The notes below the pieces were generated by a model. The model worked only from the letters and a program-made list of their open reading frames with translations, made no database searches and was not told the DNA's origin. From DATBGS01 sp036557885 (lineage in GTDB: Bacteria; Chloroflexota; Ktedonobacteria; Ktedonobacterales; DATBGS01), in contig DATBGS010000105.1 in the NCBI GenBank assembly GCA_036557885.1, positions 14,153 through 78,152 of the forward strand: DNA of 64,000 bases, in the 5' to 3' direction. The position numbers and the translations under genes were made by a program. How positions within the stretch are numbered: position 1 is the first letter of the stretch; each line of letters begins with the position of its first letter. Below are positions 50,443 to 58,847 of the stretch, one piece after another.

Positions 50443-51584
50443 AGCTCCTCCTCCAATTCGGCCAACACTTGTTGCGTGTGTTCGCCCAGCGCGGGGACAG
50501 CCCCCAGATGCGGCGAGACGCTCATCAGGTTGTATGGCGGCAATAGGGCCGGAATGGTGCCGTTGGGTGAGGCGACCTCGGCCCAGCGGTTGCGCGCGGC
50601 AAGCTGCGGGTGGTTCGCCACCGCCTGCACGTCGTTTACGGCGCTGTTGGCAATCTCTGCCGCGTCCAGCCGGGCGATGACTTCTTGCGCAGTGAGCGGG
50701 GCGAACTGTTCTTCAATCAGCGCCTCCAGTTCGGCGCGGTTCGTCAGGCGCTGCGCGTTGACGGAAAAACGCTCGTCAGTTGCCAGGGCTGGCAGGCGCA
50801 GCACCAGAGCGCAAAACCGCGCCCATTCGCGCTCATTTTGGATGGAGAAATTGACCGAGCCATCGCCGCAGCGATAGGCGCCATAGGGCACGATCATGTT
50901 ATGGCGCATGCCAACACGCGCCGGAGTGCGTCCGGTGCCCTGCCAGACATAGATGGGGGGCATGACCCATTCTGTCAGGCATTCAAACATGGAGATGTCT
51001 ATGCGTTCGCCCTTTCCGGTGCGCTCCCGATTCCACAACGCCGTCATAATAGCGGCGTAGCTGTACAGGCCCGACGCAATATCGGCAATGGAGATGCCCA
51101 CTTTGGCGGGGGCATCCGGGCTGCCGGTGAGACTGACCACGCCAGATTCTGCCTGAATGAGCAGATCATAGGCTTTTTTGTCGCGGTAAGGACCATCCGG
51201 CCCGTAGCCAGAAATGCTGCACCAGATCAGGCGCGGGCGCGCCTCTTTGAGCGCGTCATAGCCAAAGCCCAGCCGCTCCACTGCGCCAGGGGCCAGATTG
51301 TGAATGAAGATGTCAGCGCGGGCGATGAGTTTGCCCAGAATGGCGCGTTCCTCGTCGCGTTTCAAGTCCAGCGCCACACTGCGCTTGCCACGATTGAGCC
51401 AGACAAAGTAGGCGGACATGCCATTGACGGCGCTGTCGTAGCTGCGGGCAAAATCGCCTCCATCGGGGCGTTCAATTTTAATGACATCCGCGCCCATCTC
51501 GGCTAATTGGCGCGAGCAAAACGGCGCGGCAACCGCCTGTTCCAGCGCGACGACGCGCAGCCCATGCAGCGGAAGTTCGCTCAT
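50439..51584 (-). CDS. CaiB/BaiF family CoA-transferase (class III)
   Basis: A 381-residue class III CoA-transferase moving CoA between carboxylic acids. LHGLRVVALEQAVAAPFCSRQLAEMGADVIKIERPDGGDFAR opens the Rossmann part, SVALDLKRDEERAILGKLIARADIFIHNLAPGAVERLGFG follows, and ISGYGPDGPYRDKKAYDLLIQAESG contains the catalytic Asp (in AYDLLIQA). First gene of a minus-strand group CaiB-CitE-paaK-enoyl-CoA hydratase. The start codon has AGAGGTACT upstream. Confidence 0.93.
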   Translation of the reverse strand: MSELPLHGLRVVALEQAVAAPFCSRQLAEMGADVIKIERPDGGDFARSYDSAVNGMSAYFVWLNRGKRSVALDLKRDEERAILGKLIARADIFIHNLAPGAVERLGFGYDALKEARPRLIWCSISGYGPDGPYRDKKAYDLLIQAESGVVSLTGSPDAPAKVGISIADIASGLYSYAAIMTALWNRERTGKGERIDISMFECLTEWVMPPIYVWQGTGRTPARVGMRHNMIVPYGAYRCGDGSVNFSIQNEREWARFCALVLRLPALATDERFSVNAQRLTNRAELEALIEEQFAPLTAQEVIARLDAAEIANSAVNDVQAVANHPQLAARNRWAEVASPNGTIPALLPPYNLMSVSPHLGAVPALGEHTQQVLAELEEEL

Positions 51585-51651
51585 AGTACCTCTTTGTGGA
51601 TGGAAGAGTAACGACTTCTGTTTAGAAGTGTATAAGAAAGCGCGCAGTTCA

Positions 51652-53070
51652 TCAAGGAGCAGCAGGCGCTTTTGCGCTGGCGGGAAACGCTGGCGCTTTT
51701 ATAATGGTTTCCATTGATGAAATGATTGCTTGAGCGGCAGCGTGGCCGCTGAGCAGCGCGCCCTCCATTGTGGCGGGCCAGCCCGTATCGGTCCAGGCGC
51801 CCGCCAGGTACAGGCCAGCAATGGGTGTTTGCGTGGGCAAGCGGTTTGCCAGCGAGCCGGGCCGGGCGGAAAACGTGGCCTGGCGCTCTTTGATGACGAG
51901 GGCGTGAGTGATCTGTGCCTGACGCAGGGCGGGGAAGACGACTTCCAGATCATTTCTGGTCTGGGCAACGATGTCTTCGCGTGATTGAGCAAGAGAGCGA
52001 TGCGCACCGCTGATCGAGATGGTGAGATATTGCCCACCAGCCAGGTCCAGCCCCAAAAGCATGCCTTTATCAAAGACCCAATACGTTTCTTGCTTGCCAA
52101 TGACGGCGGCAAATGGCTTGCACATGATAGGACGATCTAGCCAGAGGTTGATGCCAACGATGGGTGAGGTATCTAGCCGGGTGGTACGAAGAAAGAAGAA
52201 AGTGTTTCGGTGATCTGGCGGGAGCAGGTTTGCCAGAGCATAATGGGGCAGCGCCAGAATGATGTGTTGGGCTGGCAGGACTACGCCATCTGCCAGACGC
52301 ACGCCCTGCACCTGATTCTCCACAATCTCTAGCTCAGTGACGCGACAGCCAAGGCGCAGTGCTGCGCCGCGTGCCTCAAGATAGTGCGTGGCTGCCTCAC
52401 AGACTAGCTCGCTGAGGCCGACGTTCGCGTAGCCAATGCGCCCGCCCGAGGCGCGGCGCAGCAAACCCTCCTGAAACACCATCATTGCCAGGCCAGCGCT
52501 GGCGCGTTCGCAATCTTCGTTGACTGTTGGCAGGGTGATAAGGTTCCAGAGCGATTTGATAGCCTGTTCGCTCTCGCCCTGTGCCCGCAGCCAGTCAGCA
52601 AAGCTGAGATGATCGTAGGCCACGCGCCCGCGCTCGCCAGCCCGCGCAATGCCCAGCAGCGTGCGAGCAGCGTGGAGCTTTTCACGCCAGGAAAGCAGAG
52701 GCAGGCGCAGAAACGACCAGAAGAGATGCAGCGGCGCGGGCAGCGGCAGGCGGCTGGCCTCAAGGGTGGCGGCTGGATGGTCAGCAGAAAGAATGGGCAC
52801 GCTCAAGCGCGGCTGCATCGTCACCTGGCTGGCGATGCCCAGCCGCCGCAGAAAAGCCAGATACGCGGTGCAGCAGCCCAGGAAGACGTGCTGGCCGTTG
52901 TCCACAACCATGTCGGTGTGCTCGTCACGAAACGACCACGTTTTGCCGCCCAGGAACGGGCGCGCTTCGAGGAGCGTGACGGGCAGCCCGGCATCGCTCA
53001 GGTCACAGGCCGCCGCGATGCCCGCCAGCCCGCCGCCGACAACAATTATGCCAGGCTGAGTCCCAGCCAT
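51652..53070 (-). CDS. hpnE: Hydroxysqualene dehydroxylase HpnE
   Basis: Flavoprotein that removes the hydroxyl of hydroxysqualene to give squalene, last step of the HpnCDE route. The 472-residue protein has the FAD motif IIVVGGGLAGIAAACDLSDAGLPVTLLEARPFLGGKTWSF, TDMVVDNGQHVFLGCCTAYLAFLRRLG and the C-terminal AGLYLAGAWTDTGWPATMEGALLSGHAAAQAI. The frame is open from 53106, but the ATG at 53070 starts the flavin domain and has GAGGCGGTG upstream. It overlaps hpnD by 25 bases and ends the operon. The 15-mer shared with the 46-bp repeat lies at about 52189-52203 and codes for Phe-Phe-Phe-Leu-Arg. Confidence 0.95.
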   Translation of the reverse strand: MAGTQPGIIVVGGGLAGIAAACDLSDAGLPVTLLEARPFLGGKTWSFRDEHTDMVVDNGQHVFLGCCTAYLAFLRRLGIASQVTMQPRLSVPILSADHPAATLEASRLPLPAPLHLFWSFLRLPLLSWREKLHAARTLLGIARAGERGRVAYDHLSFADWLRAQGESEQAIKSLWNLITLPTVNEDCERASAGLAMMVFQEGLLRRASGGRIGYANVGLSELVCEAATHYLEARGAALRLGCRVTELEIVENQVQGVRLADGVVLPAQHIILALPHYALANLLPPDHRNTFFFLRTTRLDTSPIVGINLWLDRPIMCKPFAAVIGKQETYWVFDKGMLLGLDLAGGQYLTISISGAHRSLAQSREDIVAQTRNDLEVVFPALRQAQITHALVIKERQATFSARPGSLANRLPTQTPIAGLYLAGAWTDTGWPATMEGALLSGHAAAQAIISSMETIIKAPAFPASAKAPAAP

Positions 53071-53972
53071 GAAGTCACCGCCTCGTTGGTCAGCCCCCAG
53101 AGCCACTGCCAGGCCATCAACTGCGTTTTCTCTCGCGTGGAAAGGCTGATACGCTTGCTGAACACGTCGTAATTGGCTGCTTCTATGCGATCAAGAATCT
53201 CGGAGTAGAGGCCCTGCAATACAGCGGTACACATGCGCGAACGCGGCGGTAAGAGCGGCAGCAGGCGGATGCCGCTGGCGAAATACTTGCGCGCCCGCCG
53301 TACCTGAAAGCGCAGCAAAGCGCGCACAGGGTCAGCCATCGTGCCAGCCAGGAGATCTGCCTCGCTGACGCCAAAATCGCGTAGGTCTTGCAGAGGAAGA
53401 TAGATGCGCCCGCGCTCCCCATCTTCTTTGATGTCGCGCAGAATGTTGGTAAGCTGCATCGCCAAACCCAGATCAACCGCAAACGTTTTGGCCTGGGGGC
53501 GGCAGTAGCCAAAGATTTCAAGGCAGATCAGGCCAATGACCGAGGCAGCGCGGTAGCAATAGCTATGAAGCTCCTGAAAGGTCTGGTAGCGCGAGCGCTC
53601 CACATCCATTGCCATGCCCTCAAGCAATTCCTCAAAGTAGCTGCGTGGGATATGGTAATGGGCAATGGCGTCGTGCAGGGCAATCATCACCGGATCGGCG
53701 GGCATACCGGCATAACACTGGAGCAGACGCTTGTGTGCCTGGTTCAATGCCTGGAGCTTACTTTCGTCGCTCCCCTGAATATCCACCGCATCATCGCATT
53801 GACGGCAAAAGGCGTAGGCAGCATAAATTGCGTATCGTTTTGGCTCAGGGAGCGAGCGAAACCCATAATAAAAGTTTTTGGCTTCGCGTTTTGTAATCTG
53901 ATGACAGACCTGGTACGCCAGATACACCTCTGGCTTTACCCAGCGCTCAGCAGCGGCCATTTCCATCTCCAT
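53046..53972 (-). CDS. hpnD: Presqualene diphosphate synthase HpnD
   Basis: Joins two farnesyl diphosphates to presqualene diphosphate. The 308-residue all-helical protein has the first Asp-rich motif DDAVD (about residues 60-64, in FCRQCDDAVDIQG), YCYRAASVIGLICLEIFGY and the second motif LTNILRDIKEDGERGRIYLPLQDL. The open frame extends to 54182 but overlaps hpnC and is not family-like there. Three ATGs (53972, 53966, 53960) are close together; the first is given. It overlaps hpnC by 26 bases and hpnE by 25, so translation is coupled. Confidence 0.95.
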   Translation of the reverse strand: MEMEMAAAERWVKPEVYLAYQVCHQITKREAKNFYYGFRSLPEPKRYAIYAAYAFCRQCDDAVDIQGSDESKLQALNQAHKRLLQCYAGMPADPVMIALHDAIAHYHIPRSYFEELLEGMAMDVERSRYQTFQELHSYCYRAASVIGLICLEIFGYCRPQAKTFAVDLGLAMQLTNILRDIKEDGERGRIYLPLQDLRDFGVSEADLLAGTMADPVRALLRFQVRRARKYFASGIRLLPLLPPRSRMCTAVLQGLYSEILDRIEAANYDVFSKRISLSTREKTQLMAWQWLWGLTNEAVTSWLGLSLA

Positions 53973-54861
53973 GCCAGCGACGTTTTGTGGCTGTTGGAGA
54001 AAAGAGCAACACTTGTGCCATGAGTGCTGCTTTGCGGCGTCGGCTGAGCGTTGGGCGCTGCGTGAAGACATCATAGCCAATACGTTCAAGAGCGGCCAGT
54101 ACCTCCAATCCTCCCAGGGCAAAGAGCGCCACTGCCCGCCGGGGCAGCGCTGGCAAGCTCTTGAGCAGGGGCCATCCTTCATGGAAAAACACCCGCGCTC
54201 GCTCTACCTCAAATGCTAGAAGCGAGCGAAAAGCTGGCGTGGCTTTGCCCAGGGCCAGTTCTGACTCGCTCACACCAAAACGCGCCATATCCTCCTGCGG
54301 CAGATAGACACGGTGGCGTTCGTGATAATCCGACGGGATGTCTTGCCAGAAGTTAGTAAGCTGCAACGCGGTACAGATGGCATCGGAGCAGCGCTGCCGC
54401 TCGCTGTCCCGATAGCCATAGAGCATCAGCACAAGCTGCCCAACGGGGTTGGCTGAATGTTCGCAGTAGCAGAGCAAATCGGCATAGGTAGGATAGCGCT
54501 GCTGGCGCTGGTCCATGCGGTTTGCTTCAATCAGGCGCAAAAATGGCTCAGGAGGCAAATGATAGGCTTGGATGGTTTCGCGGAGGGCGGTCAGATAGGG
54601 ATGCTCTGGGGTTTCATGCTGGCAGAAGCAGCGGCGCAGGTCGGTTTCCCAGGCATCCAGCCGCGCCAATCGTTCATCAGTGGTCGCGCTGCCTTCATCG
54701 CCCAGATCATCAGTGGAGCGGCAAAACGCATAGACGCTGCTAAAATGCGGGCGGAGCGCGCGCGGCAAAAACCAGGAGAGCACACTAAAGTTTTCGTAGT
54801 GGCTGGCTGCCAGCTGTTCGCAGGCGGCAAATGCATCGCGCGACGAGGCCGTTACTGGCAT
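53947..54861 (-). CDS. hpnC: Squalene-synthase-family protein HpnC (hydroxysqualene synthase)
   Basis: Converts presqualene diphosphate to hydroxysqualene. The 304-residue protein has HYENFSVLSWFLPRALRPHFSSVYAFCRSTDDLGDE (first Asp motif at about 51-55), CEHSANPVGQLVLMLYGY and the second motif QLTNFWQDIPSDYHERHRVYLPQEDM, the typical HpnC form. The ATG at 54861, with GGAG six bases upstream, is preferred to the TTG at 54873. The start lies inside the end of shc (10-base overlap). Confidence 0.95.
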   Translation of the reverse strand: MPVTASSRDAFAACEQLAASHYENFSVLSWFLPRALRPHFSSVYAFCRSTDDLGDEGSATTDERLARLDAWETDLRRCFCQHETPEHPYLTALRETIQAYHLPPEPFLRLIEANRMDQRQQRYPTYADLLCYCEHSANPVGQLVLMLYGYRDSERQRCSDAICTALQLTNFWQDIPSDYHERHRVYLPQEDMARFGVSESELALGKATPAFRSLLAFEVERARVFFHEGWPLLKSLPALPRRAVALFALGGLEVLAALERIGYDVFTQRPTLSRRRKAALMAQVLLFSPTATKRRWHGDGNGRC

Positions 54862-56873
54862 CGCGCGCTCCAATAGCGCCCCAAGGCCGTCAGCGGGAAG
54901 TAAATGCGGTACATGTGGTATTTGATCATGAAGGCGCGTGGGAAGCCGGTGCCGGTGTAGTACGGCTCCTCCCAGGTACCATCTGGCGCCTGGCTCATCA
55001 GCAGATACTCGATGCCGCGCTCTATCGCCTGGGTGATGGTGTCATTTCCGCCGCCGCCCTGTTCAATTGCCAGCAGCCCTAGCAGCGCCCAGGCGGTCTG
55101 CGAGGCTGTGGTCACACCAATGCCGCGCAGGGTAGGGTCATCATAGGATTTGCAGGATTCGCCCCAGCCGCCGTTATCCTGCTGGCGCAAAAGCAGCCAC
55201 TCTGCGGCGCGTTGGATGTACTCCTGGCGCATGTCCTCGCCCAGCGCGCGCAGGGCAGGCAGTACCGCGCCAGTGCCGTAGATGTGGTTGACGCCCCAGC
55301 GCCCCCACCAGGATCCGTCGCGCTGCTGCTCGCGCTTGAGGTAGCGCAGGGCTGCCGCAATTTGCGTATGGCTGCTGGGCAGACCACGCGCACCAAACCA
55401 TTCCAGAATATGCGCCGTGACGTCTTCGCTTGGCGGGTCAATCACCTCGCCAAAGTCACAGAAAGGAATCTGCGTGATCATCTGGCGGGTGTTATCAATG
55501 TCAAATGAGGCAAAGCCGCCGTTTTTGCTCTGCATGCTCAGCAGCCACTCAGTCCCCCGGTCCAGCGCAATGCCTTTTGCCTGAGCGTCTTCCTCCGGCA
55601 GCACGATGCGGTTGAGCGCCAGCAGCACTTCTGAGGAGTCGTCGGTATCAGGATACAGGTCGTTCTGAAACTCGAAAGCCCAGCCGCCGGGCCGACCCAC
55701 CCCGCCCTGGCGACTAAAGTCGCGGCTAGGGGCGCCTGCGGGCGCCACCAAACCCGCCTGCGCGGGTTCCCCACCCCTGTGCCGTCGGCCCTTTTGTTTG
55801 ACTTGCCAGTCTCCCCCGCTGAAGATTTGCTCGCTCATCAGCCAGTGGGCGGTTTTCATCAGCGCCGGGTGCCCAGGCGCCAGACCGGAGTCAAGCAGGG
55901 CAGTGGCAGCCAGCGCCGTATCCCAGACGGGCGACATGCAGGATTGCGTGCGGAAGGTGCGTTCATCCTCGATGGCAAAGCCTTCAAAGCCGCGCAGCCC
56001 CTTGGCAATCACTCCATCAGACGCCGAATGGCCCAGCGTTGCCAGCGCCATCAGCGAATAGACCCAGGGCGGCTGAATGCCTCCCCAACTGCCATCGGCC
56101 TCCTGATGCGCGATAATCCAGCGTTCGCAGGCGCGTTTGGCTGCCCGACGTAACGGTTTCCAGCGGCCTTGCTCCAGTCTGCGCAGCAATTTGTCTGCGC
56201 GAAGAAAGAAGCGCCGCCAGCTCAAAAGCGGTACTGGGCCGCGTTGCGCCCCTGACAGTGGGGACACCAGCGAGACACCCCGCCCTGGAAAAAGCTCGCT
56301 GACGTTTGCTTCTGTTGGGACAGGGCGCACCGGGTGCTCGGTGAGCAGGATGAACATGGGCACAATCGTGCCGCGCGCCCAGCACGCAAAATCATAGATA
56401 TTGCCAGGAACCCAGGAGGGCAAGAAGATCAACTCTGGCGGCATTACCGGCAGCCCGCGCCAGTCGTATTGTCCCAGCAGCGCCAGCCAGATTCTAGTAA
56501 AGATGCGCGCTTCGGGCACCCCGCCTTGTGCCAAAATGAACTCACGCGCTTGCGTCATGTGGGGCGCGTCTGGCAGGTCGCCCGCCATTTTGAGCGCGAA
56601 ATAGGCTTCTATCGTCGTGCTGAGGTCGCCGGGCGCATCGTAGTAAATGCCCCAGGTGCCATCGTCGCGCTGTTGATCGCGCAGGTAGTTGGCGATTTTT
56701 GCCCAGCGAGCCTGGTCGCCCACGTTCAGGAAATGGGTGAGGAAGAGATATTCAGCAGTGATGGTGACATTGGATTCTAGTTCGCCACACCACCAGCCCT
56801 CAGGCGATTGCGCTGCCAACAGGTAATCCTGGGTGCGGGCAATGGCTTTCTCAACTACTTCCTGCTGCCGCAA
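54852..56873 (-). CDS. shc: Squalene-hopene cyclase with a repeat-derived insertion
   Basis: Class II triterpene cyclase turning squalene into hopene at the membrane. The 673-residue protein has the QW repeats (for example QSPEGWWCGELESNVT, QRDDGTWGIYYD, QKNGGFASFD, QQDNGGWGES) and the acid motif DTDD at residues 409-412, followed by Ser-Ser where DxDDTA is usual. Between the GDWQVK and RPGGWAFEF segments it carries about 30 extra residues (about 361-392: EPAQAGLVAPAGAPSRDFSR and flanks), encoded by a palindromic repeat. No ATG fits; the start is given as the TTG at 56873, and an upstream ATT behind GGGGGAG is another option. Reading frame and cyclase motifs are otherwise intact. Confidence 0.94.
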   Translation of the reverse strand: MRQQEVVEKAIARTQDYLLAAQSPEGWWCGELESNVTITAEYLFLTHFLNVGDQARWAKIANYLRDQQRDDGTWGIYYDAPGDLSTTIEAYFALKMAGDLPDAPHMTQAREFILAQGGVPEARIFTRIWLALLGQYDWRGLPVMPPELIFLPSWVPGNIYDFACWARGTIVPMFILLTEHPVRPVPTEANVSELFPGRGVSLVSPLSGAQRGPVPLLSWRRFFLRADKLLRRLEQGRWKPLRRAAKRACERWIIAHQEADGSWGGIQPPWVYSLMALATLGHSASDGVIAKGLRGFEGFAIEDERTFRTQSCMSPVWDTALAATALLDSGLAPGHPALMKTAHWLMSEQIFSGGDWQVKQKGRRHRGGEPAQAGLVAPAGAPSRDFSRQGGVGRPGGWAFEFQNDLYPDTDDSSEVLLALNRIVLPEEDAQAKGIALDRGTEWLLSMQSKNGGFASFDIDNTRQMITQIPFCDFGEVIDPPSEDVTAHILEWFGARGLPSSHTQIAAALRYLKREQQRDGSWWGRWGVNHIYGTGAVLPALRALGEDMRQEYIQRAAEWLLLRQQDNGGWGESCKSYDDPTLRGIGVTTASQTAWALLGLLAIEQGGGGNDTITQAIERGIEYLLMSQAPDGTWEEPYYTGTGFPRAFMIKYHMYRIYFPLTALGRYWSARCQ
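55700..55790. repeat. Palindromic repeat family A, copy inside shc
   Basis: GCGACTAAAGTCGC (55710-55723), GGCGCC-TGCG-GGCGCC (55731-55746) and AACCCGC-CTGC-GCGGGTT (55751-55768). It matches the intergenic copy at 47893-47973 in order, spacing and loops. It is read through in frame on the minus strand as part of the cyclase. Confidence 0.85.
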
Positions 56874-56983
56874 TGGGATCTCTGGCTCAGGATGTGGGGT
56901 TTCCTGGTGATTTTTCTGCTTAATAGCTATATACTCCCCCTTCCATGTGTTGGCTCAGGTGTTTCGCCGTCTTTGCTCAGGCA

Positions 56984-57985
56984 TCAGACATAGTTCTCAG
57001 CGCGAAACCAGGCGATAGCTTGTCCCAGCGCGTCTTCGATAGGCGACTGTGGCAAGCCTAATTCATCCACCGCTTTGCTGGCATCGAAGTACATATGATG
57101 GCTGGACATCCGAACCCCATTTAGCGGAATTCCTGGCACGCGATGCAGCAGATGCCCCTCGATGAATTCGTCAGCATACGCGGCGGCATATGCCAGCCAG
57201 CGCGGAACCTGAAAGCGTGGAGCCTGCCGTTCGGTGAGCGCGGCGAGTATTCCCAGAATTTCTTTCAGTGATAGGTTACAGTTGCCCAGGATATAGCGCT
57301 CGCCCACGCGCCCTTTTTCCAGCGCCAGCAGGTGCCCCTTCGCGCAATCCTCAACGGCGATCAGGTTCAGGCCGGTGTTCACATAAGCTGGCAGCCGCCC
57401 GCGCAAAAAATCAACGATGATACGCCCGGTAGGGGTTGGTTTGACATCACCAGGGCCAACCGGTGTGGAAGGATTGACAACCACCAGCGGCAAGCCTTCC
57501 CGCACCAGACTGAGCGCTTCGCGCTCGGCGTAATATTTGCTGCGCTTATATTCCCCGGCAAGCTGCTGCACGATGATGGGCGTTTCCTCTGTCCCTAGTG
57601 TACCATCAGTAGGCAAGCCGCAAGCAGCGACGCTGCTAGTGTAGACGACCCGGCGCAGCCCCTGGCGCAGTGCCTCTTGCAAAAGATTGCGCGTGCCAAT
57701 CAAGTTGGTGGCGAAGATGGTTTTCTTGTCCGGCGCCCACAGGCGATAGTCGGCGGCAACATGCACCAGCATCTCGCAGCCTTCCATCGCGCTTCTCAGG
57801 CTGTCTCTATCGCGTAGATCGCCCTGAGCGGCCTGTATTCGCTCATCGAGCGGGTTGCGGCGTGTTTGCGCATCAGAAGCGGCGGGGCGAACCAGTGCGC
57901 GTACCTCATACTCTGCTGCCAGCAATTGGCGGGCCACATGCGAGCCAATGAAGCCGGTAGCGCCGGTAAGGAGGATGCGCGTCAC
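56984..57985 (-). CDS. hpnA: Hopanoid-associated sugar epimerase HpnA
   Basis: An NAD-dependent short-chain dehydrogenase/epimerase of 333 residues linked to hopanoid side-chain sugars. ILLTGATGFIGSHVARQLLAAEYEVRALVR is the TGxxGxxG cofactor site, VVYTSSVAACG and EYKRSKYYAE hold the Ser and YxxxK catalytic residues, and LVVVNPSTPVGPGDVKPTPTGRIIVDFLRGRLPAYVNTGLNLI is typical of HpnA. Its start overlaps the hpnG stop by 4 bases. About 110 bases separate it from shc downstream. Confidence 0.94.
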   Translation of the reverse strand: MTRILLTGATGFIGSHVARQLLAAEYEVRALVRPAASDAQTRRNPLDERIQAAQGDLRDRDSLRSAMEGCEMLVHVAADYRLWAPDKKTIFATNLIGTRNLLQEALRQGLRRVVYTSSVAACGLPTDGTLGTEETPIIVQQLAGEYKRSKYYAEREALSLVREGLPLVVVNPSTPVGPGDVKPTPTGRIIVDFLRGRLPAYVNTGLNLIAVEDCAKGHLLALEKGRVGERYILGNCNLSLKEILGILAALTERQAPRFQVPRWLAYAAAYADEFIEGHLLHRVPGIPLNGVRMSSHHMYFDASKAVDELGLPQSPIEDALGQAIAWFRAENYV

Positions 57986-58785
57986 AGATTCATCTCCTTC
58001 ACGAATTTTGAGAAGAAGACAGTGAGGCTTTGCTGTGCGCGATGGGCGTGCAGCCCCAGGCGCATCAGGCTGCCACAGGCGAGCGGGTGGTGCAGAAGAT
58101 AGCGGCTCAAGGCGCTTGTGTGCGTATGTCCAGAGTCATCTATCAGCCCTTCCAGCGGCGGCAGAGATTCGGTGAGCGGGTCGGAGATGGCGCGCACCGC
58201 CAGAAAGGGAACGCGGGCTTGCTGCGCGAGGCAGCCATACCAGAAGCTCTCCATATCTACGACGGCGCCAGAAAAGTTCCAACTGAGCCATTCTTTCATC
58301 TGACGATAGCTGGCGAGATACGGAAGCGTGAGGCAGCCACCCCCAACGGGGCGTTCTGGCCGTAATTTGGGCAGCCAGCGCTCGGTGGTCCAGCTTGGAG
58401 AAAGTTCTACGTGCAGCGCCCGCGCAACCAGATGATGATCACAGGCAAGCAAGCCCAGCGAGGGCATCGGGTGCAGCGGCGTGGGCATGGCAACCAGGGC
58501 GTGGACCTGCGAGCAGACCACCAGATCACCCGCGCGCAGTTTGGCAGCCAGCGCGCCGCTGTAGCCTAACGCCACGACAGCGGAAGGCCGGTAGCGGTTC
58601 AGTACGAAACCCAGAGCATGCTCGGCGCGTTCCCGGCCCATGCCGCTTTGCGCCAGCACACACTCGCGCCCGGCCAGCCAGCCTTCTGCAATGCGCATCT
58701 GCCCCACAAGATAGGAGCACGCCAGCTTCATCTGGCGACGTATTCCAGCCAGTTCACTTTCTAGTGCGGCCACCGCAACGATCAT
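57982..58785 (-). CDS. hpnG: Hopanoid-associated nucleoside phosphorylase HpnG
   Basis: A 267-residue member of the nucleoside phosphorylase fold; HpnG removes adenine from adenosylhopane to give phosphoribosylhopane. MIVAVAALESELAGIRRQM, AQSGMGRERAEHALG, VVALGYSGALAAKLRAGDLVVCSQV and the C-terminal GAVVDMESFWYGCLAQQARVPFLAVRAISD are conserved, with the Glu of DMESF in the ribose site. The frame is open from 58989, but the ATG at 58785 with GAGGAGTCG upstream begins the family. Located between hpnH and hpnA. Confidence 0.93.
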   Translation of the reverse strand: MIVAVAALESELAGIRRQMKLACSYLVGQMRIAEGWLAGRECVLAQSGMGRERAEHALGFVLNRYRPSAVVALGYSGALAAKLRAGDLVVCSQVHALVAMPTPLHPMPSLGLLACDHHLVARALHVELSPSWTTERWLPKLRPERPVGGGCLTLPYLASYRQMKEWLSWNFSGAVVDMESFWYGCLAQQARVPFLAVRAISDPLTESLPPLEGLIDDSGHTHTSALSRYLLHHPLACGSLMRLGLHAHRAQQSLTVFFSKFVKEMNL

Positions 58786-58816
58786 GGACGACTCCTCTAT
58801 TTCATCCTCCTGCGTG

Positions 58817-58843
58817 GCGCCGCCAGGGACGGCGGCGCTACAA
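58817..58843. repeat. Dispersed hairpin repeat, TACAAG family
   Basis: GCGCCGCC (58817-58824) and GGCGGCGC (58831-58838) form an 8-bp stem with a 6-base loop, followed by TACAAG. It lies in the 62-base gap between hpnH and hpnG and might adjust their relative expression. Confidence 0.7.
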
Positions 58844-58847
58844 GCAG

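Noticed and set aside
51652..53070. Carotenoid desaturase instead of HpnE
   Set aside because: The FAD fold is shared, but the position at the end of hpnC-hpnD and the GGKTWSF and GAWTDTGWPATMEGA segments point to HpnE.
53973..54182. N-terminal extension of hpnD
   Set aside because: These 70 codons overlap hpnC out of frame and do not resemble HpnD proteins.
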